Assembly: GCA_963824105.1 (NCBI GenBank)
Contig: CAWGNN010000006.1
Location: forward strand, 372,001 to 436,000
From: CAWDVB01 sp963824105
GTDB lineage: Bacteria > Actinomycetota > Actinomycetes > Propionibacteriales > Nocardioidaceae
DNA: 64,000 bases
Direction: 5' to 3'
In this document: positions 1 to 7,797 of the stretch, in pieces
Layout of the letters: each line of letters opens with the position of its first letter
How positions within the stretch are numbered: position 1 is the stretch's first letter
The notes under the pieces: model-generated
What the model was told of the DNA's origin: nothing
The model's input: the letters and a program-made list of their open reading frames with translations, nothing else
The model's database searches: none
Translations under genes and position numbers: made by a program

Positions 1-1
1 C

Positions 2-352
2 TTCGACCAGTTGAGCGACAGTGCGCGGTCACACCTGGAGAAGTTGAGGGCAATCAGCTGCGCGGCCGATCCCGGCCTGGTCGAGACGTTGCACTGGAAC
101 CATCCGGCCTATCTCAAGGACGGGGTGCGGCTGTGGATGCTGCAGTCGTTCAAGGCGCACTGCTCGCTGCGTTTCCCTACCCACCAGTTCGGCCCCCATC
201 GCGCCGAGGTCGAAGCGGCCGGCTACGAGTCCGGCGAGGGCTTCATCAAGCTCCCGTACGACAAGCCGCTGCCTGTGGAGCTGCTGGAGCGACTGGTCGG
301 CTACCGGCTCGAGGAGTTCTCCGCCACCGGGTCGACCTGGAGTGCGGGCTGA
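2..352 (+). CDS. DUF1801 (YdhG-like) protein, 5' partial
   Basis: This is a small protein of the DUF1801/YdhG-like fold, which has no assigned reaction. The reading frame is open to the left edge (F-D-Q before the first possible TTG start at 11), so the true start probably lies outside the window. Typical family features are the early helix 'HLEKLRA', the middle 'WNHPAYLKDGVRLWML' where members have an 'xxPAF...L' strand, and the C-terminal 'AGYESGEGFIKLPYDKPLP' stretch that matches the family's 'GxGxIxFPxdxPLP' signature. It ends 12 bases before the stop of the convergent SpoIID gene. The family call is fairly sure; the function is unknown. Confidence 0.7.
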   Translation, partial: FDQLSDSARSHLEKLRAISCAADPGLVETLHWNHPAYLKDGVRLWMLQSFKAHCSLRFPTHQFGPHRAEVEAAGYESGEGFIKLPYDKPLPVELLERLVGYRLEEFSATGSTWSAG

Positions 353-364
353 TGCTCGGTCGGG

Positions 365-2038
365 TCACTTGACCACGACGCGAGTGCTCTGAGTCGAGGC
401 GAAGTAGTCGATATAGCCGTGCTCGAACGTCGCGCGGTAGCCGTAGTCGGTCTCCTTCATGCTCGACGTCGGCCAGCCGAGATCGCTGGTGGTGCCACCG
501 TGCTCGGTGTACCGGGCGGCGAGATCACCGGTCAGCACGAAGCGTCCGTGGCCGGAGTGGACGTAGATCGAGCCGTCCTGGAAGTCGGCCGAGATCCCAC
601 CGCTGAGGGTCTGGACTCCGGACACCGGGAAGCCGAGGTCGGAGGCGGGGCCACCGTAGTGGCGGTAGCGCGGGCTGACGCCGCCATAGAGCTCGTGGGC
701 ACCGGTCGCGTCCGCGTAGTAGATCCAGCCGGACTGGAACTGTTGCTGGGCCCCACCCGCAACCGAGCTCTCCGCCGCGAGCGGGTCGCCCACCTGGGAG
801 CCGCTGCCACCGATCTGCTTCCAGAGCTTGATGATCGGAGTCGACTCGATGGTGAACCAGTTCGTCCTCAGACCCAGGATGTAGGCGAACGAGGTGCCGT
901 AGATCTGGACCTGGCCGTTGGTGCCGGCGAGGGTGACCTTGCCGACGCGGCCGCCCCACTGTCCGTTGCCGTCGCGGTCGGTGACCTGAATGCTCTGCAG
1001 GGTCCCGATCGCCGGATAGGCGGCCTCGAGCTTCGACGCGTTCACTTTGACGGTCCAGTTGTGCATCGAGTTGCCCGACCAGCCGTCGTAGGGGTCGGCC
1101 TGGGAGACCAGGTAGGGCTGCGATCCGGCCGTCTCCCATCCGCCGTTGGAGGACGCGAACTGGGTGAAGGCGGGGACCCCGTTGTAGCGCAGGATCTGCT
1201 TCGCTGTGGCGTCCACCGCTGCGTTGGAGTTTGAGTCCTCCGCCCCTACGCCGCCGTAGACCTGGCAGGCCGAGGTGTCGCAGACCTGGTAGTAGCGCTT
1301 GAAGTACGCCTTGCGCTCCCATGCGGCATAGGTGCGGGCGGCGACGGCCTGCGACTGAACCGCTTCGGGGCTCCAGGAGGAGGGCATCTCGCTGCCGACC
1401 ACACCCCTCACATAGTCCTCCAGGCTGGCGACGTTGACCGTGGCCCACCCGCCCTTGCCATCGCTGGCGAGACGGAGGGAGCCGCGGTACTGCCGATGAT
1501 GGCGACCGGGAAGCAACAGGGTGATCGGCGTCGGCGCGTTGAACTGCACTGCTCCGACGAGGGCCCGGCTGCCACCGAAGGCCACGCCGTGCCACTTGTC
1601 GGTCCGGTAGGCGACACGGAGGTGGCCGGAGGCGTCGGGCTTGATCCGCCACGCCTTCACGCCGTCCACGGTGGGCAGCGGGTAGGTCTTCTTGGCTCCG
1701 AGGTCCCGGATCGCCAGGCCGGCGACCGGCTTGACCTTCAGGTTCCCGTCGTGATCCCCGGTGATGAGGACACGGATGTTGCCCTTGATCGTGGAGAGCG
1801 TGGTGCCCGGGTAGTAGAAGGCGAGGATCTGCTCATGGGTGAGCCCCTGCAGCGCAGCGCCCTGGGCGCCGTACTGGCTCATGCCGTGGCCGTGGCCGAA
1901 GCCGTGACCGTCGATCACCAGTTGGCCGGTAGCGGCAACCCAGTAGGTCTGGCCATAGGTCACCGCCGTCGCCGACGGCACAGACCCCACGGACAGCACG
2001 AGTGCGGCAGCGACCACGGCCCGGATCCAGACCCGCAT
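365..2038 (-). CDS. secreted SpoIID/LytB-domain protein with LGFP repeats
   Basis: This 557-residue protein has a Sec signal peptide at about residues 1-25 (charged start, 'AAALVLSVGSV', 'ATA' cleavage site). A SpoIID-type domain follows, with the conserved 'GHGFGHGHGMSQYGAQG' at about 44-60 and 'LEDYVRGVVGSEMP' with 'QAVAARTYA' near 205-235. SpoIID proteins act on peptidoglycan (lytic transglycosylase-like on denuded glycan), so a cell-wall role outside the membrane is likely. The last 150 residues carry three LGFP-type repeats ('SDLGFPVS', 'SDLGWPTS', a degenerate first copy), modules linked in actinobacteria to wall or arabinogalactan attachment. The ATG is preceded by an AAGGGG Shine-Dalgarno sequence. 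No spore genes are nearby, so a role in sporulation is not implied. Confidence 0.88.
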   Translation of the reverse strand: MRVWIRAVVAAALVLSVGSVPSATAVTYGQTYWVAATGQLVIDGHGFGHGHGMSQYGAQGAALQGLTHEQILAFYYPGTTLSTIKGNIRVLITGDHDGNLKVKPVAGLAIRDLGAKKTYPLPTVDGVKAWRIKPDASGHLRVAYRTDKWHGVAFGGSRALVGAVQFNAPTPITLLLPGRHHRQYRGSLRLASDGKGGWATVNVASLEDYVRGVVGSEMPSSWSPEAVQSQAVAARTYAAWERKAYFKRYYQVCDTSACQVYGGVGAEDSNSNAAVDATAKQILRYNGVPAFTQFASSNGGWETAGSQPYLVSQADPYDGWSGNSMHNWTVKVNASKLEAAYPAIGTLQSIQVTDRDGNGQWGGRVGKVTLAGTNGQVQIYGTSFAYILGLRTNWFTIESTPIIKLWKQIGGSGSQVGDPLAAESSVAGGAQQQFQSGWIYYADATGAHELYGGVSPRYRHYGGPASDLGFPVSGVQTLSGGISADFQDGSIYVHSGHGRFVLTGDLAARYTEHGGTTSDLGWPTSSMKETDYGYRATFEHGYIDYFASTQSTRVVVK

Positions 2039-2197
2039 CGACTTCCCCTTCGTGTGGCCCAGTCTCGCAACTGTGGCTCATGTGGTTCGTGTGACTAAAG
2101 AGACTGAATGAATCTCCCGTGACACGACACTAAGAAGGATTTCCGCCAAATTCAGGCGAACAGCAGAATTGGCAGGAACGCCGGGCCGACGCGGCGG

Positions 2198-3586
2198 TCA
2201 GCCGTCGACGCGGTGCAGCCGCCGGGCCGCCTCCGCGATCGAGCCACTCATCGAGGGGTAGACGGTGAAGGCCATGGCCAACTGGTCGGCGGTGAGATTC
2301 TCCGCGACCGCGAGCGCGATCGGATGGATCAGCTCAGAGGCCCTCGGCGCGACCACCACTCCCCCCGCGACGATCCCGGTGCCGGGGCGGCAGAACAGCT
2401 TCACGAAGCCGTCGTGGACCCCCTGCATCTTGGCCCGGGCGTTGGTCGCCAGCGGCAGAAGGACCACCTCGGCCGCGATCTCGCCCGCGTCGATCGCCCG
2501 CTGGGTCCAGCCGACAGTGGCGATCTCGGGAGCAGTGAAGATCGTGGAAGACACCGTGATGAGGGCGAGGGGGGACACGGCGTCGCCGAGGAAGTGCCAC
2601 ATGGCGATCCGGCCCTGCATCGCGGCAACCGAGGCCAGCATGAAGACCCCCGTGCAGTCTCCGGCGGCGTACACCCCGCGGGCCGTGGTCCGCGAGACCC
2701 GGTCGACCTGGACGAAGCCGCCGTCGTCGAGGGCGACACCTGCCTCCTCCAGCCCCAGGCCCGCAGTGTTCGGGATCGACCCGAGAGCCAGCAGACAGTG
2801 CGACGCCACGATCTCCCGGCCGTCCTCGAGGCGAACCGTCACCTGGTCCCCGTCCCGGGTCACCGACGCCATCCGGGAGCGGTCCAGGACCGTCATCCCA
2901 TGCCTCCGGAAGACGGCCTCGATCAGCTCGGCAGCATCGGGATCCTCGCCGGGAAGCACCACATCACGGCTGGAGACCAAGGTGACCCGCACGCCGAGGG
3001 TGTTGTAGGCGCTGGCGAACTCGGCCCCGGTGACACCGGACCCGACGACGACCAGATGGTCGGGGACCTCGGTGAGGTCGTAGATCTGCTCCCAGGTGAG
3101 GATGCGCTCGCCGTCCGGCTGCGCGGTGGCAAGCGTCCGGGGGGCGGCGCCGGTCGCGATGAGGATCGAGTCGGCCTCGATCGTCTCGGCGCCGTCGGCC
3201 GTCTCGGCCACCACGCGATGGGGACCGTCCAGACGCCCGCGACCGGCGATGACCCGCACCCCGTCACGGACGAGCCGCTGGCTGATGTCTCCGGACTGGG
3301 CCAGGGCGAGCTCCTTGACCCGCTGGTGGATCGCCGGGAGGTCGATGGCCGCGCGACCATCGCTGCCGAAATGCAGTCCCAGCTCACGCGCGGACTCTGT
3401 GTCCGCCATCAGCTCGGCGGTCGCGATCAGCGTCTTGCTCGGGACGCAGTCGGTCAGCACGGCTGACCCGCCGATCCCGTCCCGATCGACCACGGTCACC
3501 TCGGCACCCAGCTGTGCCGCGACCAGGGCCGCCTCATAGCCGCCCGGACCTCCGCCGATGATCGCCACCCGATTCACCTGCGACAT
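2198..3586 (-). CDS. lpdA: LpdA-type NAD(P)H quinone reductase flavoprotein
   Basis: This is a 462-residue FAD/NAD(P)H pyridine-nucleotide disulfide reductase fold protein. It has an N-terminal FAD Rossmann motif 'IIGGGPGGYEA', a second NAD(P) motif 'VVGSGVTGAEFASA', and 'GVYAAGDCTG'. It is not a true lipoamide dehydrogenase. The redox CxxxxC is reduced to one cysteine ('GGSAVLTDCVPSK'), and the C-terminal catalytic His-Glu is replaced ('FTVYPSMSGSIAEA'). This matches what I know of M. tuberculosis LpdA (Rv3303c), which reduces quinones and helps against oxidative stress. I chose the ATG at 3586 because GGGTGGAAGA precedes it; a start 45 bases upstream lacks a ribosome site. The next gene is divergent. 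Confidence 0.87.
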   Translation of the reverse strand: MSQVNRVAIIGGGPGGYEAALVAAQLGAEVTVVDRDGIGGSAVLTDCVPSKTLIATAELMADTESARELGLHFGSDGRAAIDLPAIHQRVKELALAQSGDISQRLVRDGVRVIAGRGRLDGPHRVVAETADGAETIEADSILIATGAAPRTLATAQPDGERILTWEQIYDLTEVPDHLVVVGSGVTGAEFASAYNTLGVRVTLVSSRDVVLPGEDPDAAELIEAVFRRHGMTVLDRSRMASVTRDGDQVTVRLEDGREIVASHCLLALGSIPNTAGLGLEEAGVALDDGGFVQVDRVSRTTARGVYAAGDCTGVFMLASVAAMQGRIAMWHFLGDAVSPLALITVSSTIFTAPEIATVGWTQRAIDAGEIAAEVVLLPLATNARAKMQGVHDGFVKLFCRPGTGIVAGGVVVAPRASELIHPIALAVAENLTADQLAMAFTVYPSMSGSIAEAARRLHRVDG

Positions 3587-3632
3587 TCTTCCACCCTCGT
3601 GTCGGGCCCCCGACGAGGTGGGCCGAGGCACC

Positions 3633-3638
3633 TAGACT
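3633..3638 (+). promoter_or_regulatory. -10 element TAGACT of a leaderless gene
   Basis: TAGACT fits the actinobacterial TANNNT -10 consensus. It ends 8 bases before the ATG at 3647, with no Shine-Dalgarno sequence between, so transcription would start at or next to the start codon. Confidence 0.5.
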
Positions 3639-3646
3639 TCGGCTCA

Positions 3647-4099
3647 ATGTCGCTCTACGCCGCGTATGGCTCCAACCTCGACCCTCACCGGATGAGTGAG
3701 CGCTGCCCGCACTCCCCGCTGCAGGACACCGGGTGGCTGCAGGGTTGGCGATTGACCTTCGGCGGCGAGGACCTCGGGTGGGACGGGGCGATGGCGACCG
3801 TGGTGGAGGACCACTTCGAGCAGGTCTTCGTCGCGATCTACGACATCACCGACGAGGACGTGTCCACCCTCGACGGGTGGGAGGGCGCCGACACCGGTGT
3901 CTACCGCAAGATGCGCGTGCGCGTCTCGACGATGAACGGCGATGCCGTCGCCTGGATCTACGTGCTCGACGCCTACGAGGGTGGCCTGCCATCCGCGTCG
4001 TACGTCGGGATGCTCGCCGACGCGGCCGAGGCCGCCGACGCGCCCCACGACTACGTGCAGCGGATCCGCTCCTTCCCCTGCCGCTCGACCGGGCTGTAG
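3647..4099 (+). CDS. gamma-glutamylcyclotransferase-like protein
   Basis: This 150-residue cytosolic protein has the GGCT/AIG2-like fold. It starts with the substrate-loop motif 'YAAYGSNLDPHRM' (YGSN at residues 7-10) and contains 'LDGWEGADTGVYRK', whose glutamate is in the position of the family's acid/base residue. Characterised relatives release 5-oxoproline from gamma-glutamyl amines or peptides. The actual substrate here is unknown; actinobacteria generally use mycothiol rather than glutathione, so a glutathione role is doubtful. I chose the ATG at 3647 because a -10 box lies 8 bases upstream and the protein then begins exactly at the family's N-terminus. It is divergent from lpdA, and the phosphohexomutase follows 66 bases later on the same strand. 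Confidence 0.8.
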   Translation: MSLYAAYGSNLDPHRMSERCPHSPLQDTGWLQGWRLTFGGEDLGWDGAMATVVEDHFEQVFVAIYDITDEDVSTLDGWEGADTGVYRKMRVRVSTMNGDAVAWIYVLDAYEGGLPSASYVGMLADAAEAADAPHDYVQRIRSFPCRSTGL

Positions 4100-4152
4100 C
4101 TGCCGGGACCGCGGGGGCAGACCGGCCGGGTTGCCCTCAGACCCGAGGACGG

Positions 4153-4158
4153 TAGCCT
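4153..4158 (+). promoter_or_regulatory. -10 element TAGCCT of a leaderless gene
   Basis: TAGCCT ends 7 bases before the ATG at 4166 with no ribosome site between them. This is the spacing expected for a leaderless mRNA. Confidence 0.5.
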
Positions 4159-4165
4159 CACCGCC

Positions 4166-5836
4166 ATGAGCTCCGATCTCGACGCCCTCCTCGACCAGGC
4201 CCGGGCCTGGCTCGAAGACGACCCGGACCCGGACACGGTTGCCGAGCTCGACGAGCTGATCATCGCCGTGGAGGAGAAGGGGTCGGAGTCGGACGCCGCC
4301 GTCGAGCTCACCGATCAGTTCTCCGGCACACTGGAGTTCGGCACGGCAGGGCTCCGCGGTGCGTTGGGGCCAGGCCCCAATCGGATGAACCGCGTCGTGG
4401 TCTCCCGCGCCGCCGCCGGGCTGGTGCGGTACCTGCAGGACAACGGCGCGGGCGAGTCGGACGCCGTCGTCATCGGGTACGACGCGAGACACAAGTCCGA
4501 CGTCTTCGCCGCGGACACCGCCGAGATCGTCACCGGTGCCGGGATGCGCGCCCTGCTGCTTCCCCAGCCGCTGCCCACCCCAGTCCTCGCCTACGCCATC
4601 CTGCGCCTCGGTTGCGTGGCCGGCGTGATGGTCACCGCTTCGCACAATCCCCCGCAGGACAACGGCTACAAGGTCTACCTGGGCGACGGCAGCCAGATCG
4701 TGCCGCCGGCCGACACCGAGATCTCGGCTCGAATCGCACAGGTCGGCCCGATGGCGACGATCCCGCGCGCGACGACCTACGAGCGTCTCGATGACAGGGT
4801 GGTCCGCGACTACCTCCGCGATACCGCCTCCATCGTCGACCCGGCGGGGCCCCGAGACATCAGCGTCGTCTACACGCCGCTGCACGGCGTCGGCGGATCG
4901 ACGGTCGAGTCCGCAATGCGGCTGGCCGGATTCCACGAACCGCGGATCACCCCCGCCCAGGCCGAGCCCGACGCCGACTTCCCCACCGTGGCGTTCCCCA
5001 ATCCCGAGGAGCCGGGCGCGATGGATCTTGCGCTGCGTCTGGCCGTCGAGGCAGATGCCGACCTGGTCGTCGCCAACGATCCCGACGCCGACCGGTGCGC
5101 GGTCGCGGTCCCGTCGCCGGACGGCTGGCGGATGCTGCGCGGTGACGAGGTCGGCGCGCTGCTCGCCGACTTCCTGCTGCGCAGCGGTGTGCAGGGGGTC
5201 TACGCCACCTCGATCGTCTCGTCGTCGCTCCTGAGCCGGATGGCCGCGGCTCACGGCCAGCCCTACCAGGAGACGCTCACCGGCTTCAAATGGATCGGCC
5301 GGATCCCCGACCTCGCCTTCGGCTACGAGGAGGCGCTCGGCTACTGCGTCGACCCGGCCCGGGTGAAGGACAAGGACGGTGTCTCGGCGCTGCTGCGCGT
5401 GGCCGAGCTCGCCGCGCTGTTGAAGTCCGACGGGCTCACCTTGCAGGACCGGCTCGACGAGATCGCCCGCACCTACGGCGTGCACGCGACCGACCAGGTG
5501 TCGGTGCGCGTGGAGGACCGGTCGGCCATCCCGGCCACCATCGAGCGGTTCCGTTCCTCTCCCCCGACCTCGCTGGGGGGACTCGATGTCGAAGCCGTCG
5601 ACGACCTCGCTGTCGGCTCCCCCGATCTGCCGCCGACCAACGGGCTGCGCTTCCACCTCTCCGGCGGCGCCCGGCTGATCATGCGTCCCTCCGGGACCGA
5701 GCCGAAGCTGAAGTGCTACCTCGAGGTGGTCATCTCGCCCGAGGAGTCCGCCCGAGGTCTCGCGGGTGCGCGCACCGAGGCACGCCGCCTTCTCGACGCG
5801 CTGAAGAGCGACCTGTCGGCTCGGATCGCGAGCTAG
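4166..5836 (+). CDS. pmmB: phospho-sugar mutase (PMM/PGM, PmmB/PGM2-like)
   Basis: This 556-residue alpha-D-phosphohexomutase superfamily enzyme moves a phosphate within a hexose or pentose phosphate through a phosphoserine. All four active-site loops are visible: 'TASHNPPQDNGYK' with the catalytic Ser near 157, the Mg-binding 'DPDADR' near 306, the sugar-binding 'GYEEALGYC' near 390, and the phosphate-binding 'RPSGTEPK' near 507. The long form and the 'EFGTAGLRG' N-terminus place it with PmmB/PGM2-type proteins. Some PGM2 relatives act on (deoxy)ribose phosphates. With deoA, deoC and cdd nearby and no deoB seen, a phosphopentomutase role is a reasonable inference but unproven. Its 3' end overlaps the convergent DCC gene by 4 bases. 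Confidence 0.88.
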   Translation: MSSDLDALLDQARAWLEDDPDPDTVAELDELIIAVEEKGSESDAAVELTDQFSGTLEFGTAGLRGALGPGPNRMNRVVVSRAAAGLVRYLQDNGAGESDAVVIGYDARHKSDVFAADTAEIVTGAGMRALLLPQPLPTPVLAYAILRLGCVAGVMVTASHNPPQDNGYKVYLGDGSQIVPPADTEISARIAQVGPMATIPRATTYERLDDRVVRDYLRDTASIVDPAGPRDISVVYTPLHGVGGSTVESAMRLAGFHEPRITPAQAEPDADFPTVAFPNPEEPGAMDLALRLAVEADADLVVANDPDADRCAVAVPSPDGWRMLRGDEVGALLADFLLRSGVQGVYATSIVSSSLLSRMAAAHGQPYQETLTGFKWIGRIPDLAFGYEEALGYCVDPARVKDKDGVSALLRVAELAALLKSDGLTLQDRLDEIARTYGVHATDQVSVRVEDRSAIPATIERFRSSPPTSLGGLDVEAVDDLAVGSPDLPPTNGLRFHLSGGARLIMRPSGTEPKLKCYLEVVISPEESARGLAGARTEARRLLDALKSDLSARIAS

Positions 5837-6213
5837 TCGGAGAGCTCACACGATGGGGCACCGCCGGGAAGCTGGTGCCGGTTCCGGGCCACCCACGCAT
5901 AGATGCGCCGGAAGACGCCGTCGAGCGGCCCGAGCACGAGCACCTTCCCCAACATGCGGTAGGGAAAGCGCCCGGTGCTCAAGGCAGCCGAGAAGGCGGC
6001 GTGCCCGTAGGAGACCCGCCCATCAGCACCCACGAACGGCAGCTCCCGGACAGACCGCTCGCTGGAGACTCCCAGCGACTCGAGGTCGGCAGCCTGCAGC
6101 GGGCCGACCTCGACGGGAAGCCGGAGCGCCGGCAACCACCCGGCCACACGCGTGCAGAAGCCACAGTCCGCGTCGTACAGCAGCAGGCCCTCCACACCCT
6201 CACGGTAGGCCAT
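5833..6213 (-). CDS. DCC-family thiol-disulfide oxidoreductase (DUF393)
   Basis: This 126-residue protein of the DUF393/DCC family is named for its 'YDADCGFCTR' motif at about residues 13-22, a thioredoxin-like Asp-x-x-Cys-x-x-Cys site. The rest is typical of the family ('GHAAFSAAL' in the middle, 'YAWVARNRHQLPG' at the C-terminus). Members are presumed redox proteins, but no substrate is known. It is convergent with the phosphohexomutase and shares the last four bases with it. The MGT glycosyltransferase lies upstream on the same strand, 125 bases away, so co-transcription is possible. Confidence 0.82.
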   Translation of the reverse strand: MAYREGVEGLLLYDADCGFCTRVAGWLPALRLPVEVGPLQAADLESLGVSSERSVRELPFVGADGRVSYGHAAFSAALSTGRFPYRMLGKVLVLGPLDGVFRRIYAWVARNRHQLPGGAPSCELSD

Positions 6214-6338
6214 GGGTCCGTGGCACCCGCCAAGATCCGAGATGGCGGCTGCCTGGCACGGGCGGCCGACGACGCCGGTGAGCTGCCATCACCTTCCCGC
6301 TGGGAGCATGCCGAGCATCCCGTCGCCACCGCGCGGAG

Positions 6339-7652
6339 TCAGCCGCCACGGACGACTTGCTCGATGAGCTCGGCGGCCCTGGCCACACCGTCGTGGCTCT
6401 GAATCTCGGCGGCAACGGCCGCACGGCGCGCGGCGTGCTCCTGGTCGTGCAGGAGCCGCTCGATGGCGCCGTGCATCTCCTCGTCGGTGAAGGTGTAGGT
6501 GTCCAGCCGGATCCCGAAGCCGGTCTCGTCCATCCGCTGGGCGTTGTCGTACTGGTCCCAGAAGAGCGGCAGCACGATCATCGGCTTGCCGAAGTGCAGC
6601 GCCTCGACCGTGGTGTTGTTGCCGCCGTGGGTGATGACCAGGTCCACCTCGGGAAGAATCGTGGTCTGCGGCAGGAACTCCGCTCCCCACATGTTGTCGG
6701 CGAGCTCGTAGTCGTTGTGGCAGGGACCCTTGGACACGATGAAGCGATGTGGAGTCTTGCCGAGTGATTCGACCAGCCGCTCCATCAAACTGACGTCGGC
6801 GCTGCCCAGGGAACCGAGCGACAGGTAGACCAGGGCCGATCCCTCAGGCCGGTCGGTGATCACCGACGGCAGCTCGATCTGGGAGTCGGTGGCCCGGACG
6901 CTGGAGGGGATCCGGTGCCAGGTGGCGTCCAGCGGTCGGGCGTCGGTGTAGTCGACGGCCTCGGGGTAGACGTAGAGGTTCAGGTGCTCAGAGGTGTGGA
7001 TGAACTCCATGTCGTCGAGCGGCTCGGCGCCCTGCTCCTGGCACCAGGCGTTGAAGTCCTCCCACATCGGCCGGTGGCTGCGGTCGAACTCGGCGCGGAA
7101 GGCGTCCCAACCGCTGGGGTCGTCGGCCGCGTATCCGGAGAAGACCGGGGCGATGTTCGGCCCGCGCATCTCCAGCGGGTTGCAGGAGACGATGCGGACG
7201 AACGGCACCCCGGCGGTCGTCAGGGCTGGGAAGCAGACCACGTTGTCCTCGACGATGATGTCGGGGCGCACCTTCTCGACGATCTCGCGCAACCGTGGCT
7301 CGCAGTACTTCGCCCCGTCGATCAGCGCCTGGAAGGTCGGCTTGATGAACGTGTCCAGCTGGTCGATCGTCGGGCGACGGAACTCACCGGCGATCTCGCG
7401 GATGTATTCCTTCCAGAAGGCACCCGCGTCCTGCTCTGTCCCCTCCGCGCCGTCCTCCGCCGGCGCCGACTCGGCCAGATCGACCAGCTCCTCCTCGAAG
7501 CCCAGCGGGGCCAGCTTCCCTGCCCACGAGGACTCCGCGGCGAAGACGACCCGGTGTCCGCGCCGGAGCAGCACGTTGCCGATGCCGATGCAGTTGTTGG
7601 TCGGCCCGTAGGCCGACTCGGGCCAGAACAGGACGGTGAGCTGGTCCGACAC
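6339..7652 (-). CDS. MGT-type (GT1) UDP-sugar glycosyltransferase
   Basis: This 437-residue GT-B glycosyltransferase resembles the macrolide glycosyltransferase/UDP-glucuronosyltransferase group (GT1). The N-terminal half starts with the 'NNCIGIGNVLLRRGHRVVF' acceptor-domain pattern. The C-terminal nucleotide-sugar site 'LPEVDLVITHGGNNTTVEA' is followed by 'GKPMIVLPLFWDQYDNAQR', the donor-binding signature. The acceptor is unknown; relatives glycosylate small hydrophobic molecules. The start is GTG at 7652 with AGGAAGGACC upstream. It is divergent, with a 145-base gap, from a sugar-kinase-like and SIS-isomerase pair, which together suggest an amino-sugar modification cluster. Confidence 0.85.
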   Translation of the reverse strand: MSDQLTVLFWPESAYGPTNNCIGIGNVLLRRGHRVVFAAESSWAGKLAPLGFEEELVDLAESAPAEDGAEGTEQDAGAFWKEYIREIAGEFRRPTIDQLDTFIKPTFQALIDGAKYCEPRLREIVEKVRPDIIVEDNVVCFPALTTAGVPFVRIVSCNPLEMRGPNIAPVFSGYAADDPSGWDAFRAEFDRSHRPMWEDFNAWCQEQGAEPLDDMEFIHTSEHLNLYVYPEAVDYTDARPLDATWHRIPSSVRATDSQIELPSVITDRPEGSALVYLSLGSLGSADVSLMERLVESLGKTPHRFIVSKGPCHNDYELADNMWGAEFLPQTTILPEVDLVITHGGNNTTVEALHFGKPMIVLPLFWDQYDNAQRMDETGFGIRLDTYTFTDEEMHGAIERLLHDQEHAARRAAVAAEIQSHDGVARAAELIEQVVRGG

Positions 7653-7797
7653 AGATGGTCCTTCCTCGCGGGTGGCTGCGGCGATTCAACGGGAGCCGGA
7701 CGGGGGCGTCAAGGAGACCCGGCCGGGGAACAGTTGTGCCGATACAACAGCGCCGGTCCCCGGCCGTAGAGTTCCCCTGGCCGAGCAGGAGGTGTGC

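Noticed and set aside
2045..2095. Two copies of TTCGTGTG about 40 bases apart upstream of the SpoIID gene
   Set aside because: Only 8 bases each, without symmetry or a clear promoter next to them; chance occurrence is plausible.
3644..5656. A 670-codon open frame on the minus strand opposite the phosphohexomutase
   Set aside because: It is the antisense shadow of a gene with all four phosphohexomutase motifs; its Arg/Gly/Asp-rich translation has no family features and it has no ribosome site.
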